Positions 5,071-6,843 of a stretch of 6,843 nt of DNA are shown here, one piece after another (position 1 is the first letter of the stretch; the number at the start of each line of letters is the position of its first letter). Position numbers and translations under genes: made by a program. The notes beneath the pieces were generated by a model. It did not search any database. It saw only the letters and a list, made by a program, of their open reading frames with translations, and was not told where the DNA came from. The DNA comes from Succinatimonas sp. CAG:777 (GTDB taxonomy: Bacteria; Pseudomonadota; Gammaproteobacteria; Enterobacterales; Succinivibrionaceae), in NCBI GenBank assembly GCA_000431835.1, contig HF987940.1:1-6843 (forward strand). The letters run 5' to 3'.

Positions 5071-6072
5071 TTAGCGCTCCTGACCGTTACTTTGAGGTCT
5101 AGAGAAGTTTCTCATTCTGTCACCTTCAACCCCTGGGGTCTGGTAACGAACAGAACTTTGTGTATGAGCAGCTCTATTTAAACGGGCTCTGGCAAAAGCT
5201 GTCTGCTGCTCTTCCCCTCCTACTGTAGTGTGAGAGAAAGTCTTCTGAGGTTCACGAACATAGCCTGTAGTGCTCTGTGAATGATAGGTTGGAGTCTGAT
5301 GCATTGAAGACTGCATTGAAGACTGCATTGAAGACTGCATAGTTGAAGCAGTGTTCTGAACATTATCCTTTTTCTGATTCATTTCAGAACGAACACGAAC
5401 CAAACGTCTGTTTAGAATTGTTGCAAACTCATCCATGAAGTTGATGTATCTGTTCTCTAAGGTCTCAACTTTAGTTACGAAACGGTTATAGAACATAACA
5501 GCCGGAATTGCAGCAAACAGACCCATAGCAGTAGCAATCAAAGCTTCAGCAATAGGAGGAGCTACCATTGACAGTGTTGCATTCTTTACAGCAGCTAAAG
5601 CAATGAAAGCATGCATAATTCCCCAAACAGTACCAAACAGACCGATATAAGGGCTGATAGAACCTACGGTGGCTAAGGTTGCCAAGTGTGACTCAAGGTT
5701 TTCTAATTCTCTTGACTCAGATACTTTCATCTGACGGTAAGTACCATCCATCACAACTTCCTGATCAGCAGGTCCTGAGTTAATCAATCTTACGAACTCT
5801 TTAAAACCAGCTGTATAAATCACCTCAAGACCGATTAGTTCATTTGAACGTTTTACACAGTCCTGATACAGATTGTTAAGATCAATTCCTGACCAAAACT
5901 TCTCTTCAAATTCATCAGCCTTGACTCTAGCATTCTTATAAGCACTAGATCTTGAAACAATAATTGTCCATGAAGCTACTGATAAAGACAGTAAGAACAG
6001 CATTACCACCTGAACTAGTGTACTTGCATTTAATATTAGGTGGGTAATAGACAACTGGCCTGAAGTATCCAT
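5071..6072 (-). CDS. tolQ: Tol-Pal system protein TolQ with C-terminal extension
   Basis: An inner-membrane subunit of the TolQR proton channel, homologous to ExbB and MotA. Residues 1-232 align along their length with E. coli TolQ (230 residues): TM1 at about 18-38, FWSGIDLNNLYQ (59-70), GFKEFVRL (89-96), RELENLESH (121-129), then GSISPYIGLFGTVWGIMHAF (TM2) and IAEALIATAMGLFAAIPAV (TM3). Thr148 and Thr181 are the conserved polar channel residues. E. coli has APGIAEAL where this protein has APPIAEAL (171-178). Residues 236-333 are an extra, polar tail with no membrane segment, containing MQSS repeats at 245-257 and then Gln/Ser/Thr/Arg-rich sequence. By family topology the tail would be cytoplasmic. 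The ATG directly follows the ybgC stop. AGAGG inside ybgC, 11 nt upstream, is a possible ribosome site. There is no sign of a frameshift, since the tail runs unbroken to the coupled tolR start. Confidence 0.97.
   Translation of the reverse strand: MDTSGQLSITHLILNASTLVQVVMLFLLSLSVASWTIIVSRSSAYKNARVKADEFEEKFWSGIDLNNLYQDCVKRSNELIGLEVIYTAGFKEFVRLINSGPADQEVVMDGTYRQMKVSESRELENLESHLATLATVGSISPYIGLFGTVWGIMHAFIALAAVKNATLSMVAPPIAEALIATAMGLFAAIPAVMFYNRFVTKVETLENRYINFMDEFATILNRRLVRVRSEMNQKKDNVQNTASTMQSSMQSSMQSSMHQTPTYHSQSTTGYVREPQKTFSHTTVGGEEQQTAFARARLNRAAHTQSSVRYQTPGVEGDRMRNFSRPQSNGQER
5077..5081 (-). promoter_or_regulatory. tolR ribosome binding site inside the tolQ end
   Basis: AGGAG on the minus strand, 8 nt before the tolR ATG, is formed by the last codons of tolQ (Gln331-Glu332). 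The C-terminus of the unusual TolQ tail is thus tied to tolR translation, which supports the tail being genuinely translated to this stop. Confidence 0.8.
5301..5340 (-). repeat. 12-bp tandem repeat in tolQ
   Basis: Three exact copies of a 12-bp unit (GCATTGAAGACT on the + strand) plus 4 further bases. It encodes the four-residue unit MQSS at residues 245-257 of TolQ. Exact identity of the copies suggests recent slippage expansion. A multiple of three keeps the frame. Confidence 0.92.
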
Positions 6073-6516
6073 TTAGAACTTAACCTCTAAGTTTGTTACA
6101 TCCTCTGGTATAAATTGCTTGATATAAGCTAAAGCCTCACGACTCATTGGAGTAGGCTTCATCTTTTTCATATCTAAAAATGCTATCGAGCATTCAAATT
6201 CAAACAATAATTCTGAGTGTTGATTATAAACTTGTTGAAAAATTTTTAAACTTGCAAATCGAGCTTTTGTTGGAATACAGGTAACCGTAAGCAGATCATC
6301 TAGCTTTGCTGAGCTAATATAATTACCTTTGATATTTTTTATTACAAAGCCTAGCTTTTGCTCCAACATAGAACTTTGACTCATTCCCATTCCGCGCAGC
6401 CACTCAGTTCTGGCTCTTTCGCAGAATTTTAGGTAGTTGGCATAATAGACAATTCCACCAGCATCAGTATCTTCATAATAAACACGAGACTGATTGGTAA
6501 AAACTTTTGCTGTCAT
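6073..6516 (-). CDS. ybgC: Acyl-CoA thioesterase YbgC, hotdog fold
   Basis: A small cytoplasmic thioesterase of the 4-hydroxybenzoyl-CoA thioesterase family, acting on acyl-CoA and linked to phospholipid metabolism. It is the usual first gene of the tol-pal cluster. The 147 residues (E. coli 134) open with the family signature YYEDTDAGGIVYYANY (13-28). Asp18 is the expected catalytic residue, on the turn before the long helix FCERARTEWLRGMG. LDD (72-74) and KMKP (118-121) also match the E. coli protein. Position 25 is Tyr, where I recall His in E. coli; aromatic residues are seen there in other members of the superfamily. The ATG overlaps the ruvB stop by one base (TAATG), with AAGGA 9 nt upstream in ruvB. 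Confidence 0.95.
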   Translation of the reverse strand: MTAKVFTNQSRVYYEDTDAGGIVYYANYLKFCERARTEWLRGMGMSQSSMLEQKLGFVIKNIKGNYISSAKLDDLLTVTCIPTKARFASLKIFQQVYNQHSELLFEFECSIAFLDMKKMKPTPMSREALAYIKQFIPEDVTNLEVKF

Positions 6517-6843
6517 TATGAATTTTCCTTTTCAATCTTTAAACCAAATTTCTTATAGGCTTTATCAGTGGCTATACGACCGGTTCTTGAGCGTTGCACG
6601 AAGCCCTGCTGAATAATATACGGCTCTACAACATTCTCGAGGGTATCTCTGTCATGACCTAATGAAGCTGCCAGACTTTCAATACCTACAGGTCCGCCTG
6701 CAAAATCATAGATAATGCTACGTAAATACTGTCTGTCAAAATCATCAAAACCGTCTTCATCAATTCTTAACATGGTAAGGGCTGACTTTGCGATATCCAG
6801 GGTGATTCTGCCATTACCTTTTACCTGTGCATAATCTCTTACA
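6516..6843 (-). CDS. ruvB: Holliday junction branch migration helicase RuvB, C-terminal part
   Basis: The last 108 codons of RuvB. The 5' two thirds, including the Walker motifs and arginine finger, lie beyond the window. The frame stays open to the right edge, so the internal ATG at 6773 is not the start. The visible part begins VRDYAQVKGNGRIT, then DEDGFDDFDRQYL, GGPVGIESLAASLG and EPYIIQQGFVQRSRTGRIATD. This is the winged-helix DNA-binding domain of RuvB, closely matching the E. coli C-terminus, with the conserved GRIAT wing. It ends in a short Lys/Glu tail. RuvB is the AAA+ motor that drives branch migration with RuvA in recombinational repair. The one-base overlap with ybgC means the tol cluster can be read from the ruv promoter. 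Confidence 0.98.
   Translation of the reverse strand, partial: VRDYAQVKGNGRITLDIAKSALTMLRIDEDGFDDFDRQYLRSIIYDFAGGPVGIESLAASLGHDRDTLENVVEPYIIQQGFVQRSRTGRIATDKAYKKFGLKIEKENS

Noticed and set aside
5071..5370. TolQ tail as a frameshift or assembly error
   Set aside because: The tail frame is open for about 100 codons and ends exactly at the coupled tolR start, with the ribosome site in place.

Overview
The window is a conserved chromosomal block of a Gram-negative bacterium. Every gene lies on the minus strand, so transcription runs from the right end to the left. In that order it holds the 3' part of ruvB, then ybgC, tolQ, tolR, tolA, tolB, pal and cpoB (ybgF), then a tRNA-Lys cluster. The ruvB-ybgC-tol-pal-cpoB order, with tRNA-Lys after cpoB, is a familiar gammaproteobacterial arrangement. 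Proteins such as TolQ, Pal and TolB look clearly gammaproteobacterial. The DNA is AT-rich between genes, and lysine is served by both UUU and CUU tRNAs. An AT-rich gammaproteobacterium, possibly of the Succinivibrionaceae type, would fit, but that placement is a guess.

Right part (6843 to 4622): ruvB, ybgC, tolQ and tolR are packed head to tail. ruvB/ybgC overlap by one base (TAATG), ybgC/tolQ abut (TAA then ATG), and tolQ/tolR are 2 nt apart with the tolR ribosome binding site inside the tolQ coding end. tolA follows after 12 nt with no recognisable Shine-Dalgarno. Middle (4621 to 1531): tolA, then tolB with a good promoter candidate overlapping the end of tolA, then pal, closed by an intrinsic terminator. 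Left part (1530 to 1): cpoB has its own promoter candidate, a GTG start and its own terminator. After a short AT-rich spacer comes a promoter with an A/T-rich upstream element and a GC-rich discriminator, driving at least three tRNA-Lys genes that run off the window.

TolQ, TolR and TolA form the inner-membrane complex that uses proton motive force. TolA reaches across the periplasm to TolB and the lipoprotein Pal, which holds the outer membrane to peptidoglycan, mainly at the division site. CpoB coordinates this machine with peptidoglycan synthesis. YbgC is a hotdog-fold acyl-CoA thioesterase, and RuvB is the Holliday-junction branch-migration motor.

Nothing here looks like a new system. The points most worth a second look are a roughly 100-residue polar C-terminal tail on TolQ with a 12-bp tandem repeat, a tolA start without Shine-Dalgarno embedded in a stop/restart arrangement, a changed cysteine pattern in the TolA C-terminal domain, and a T-stem mismatch in tRNA-Lys(CUU).
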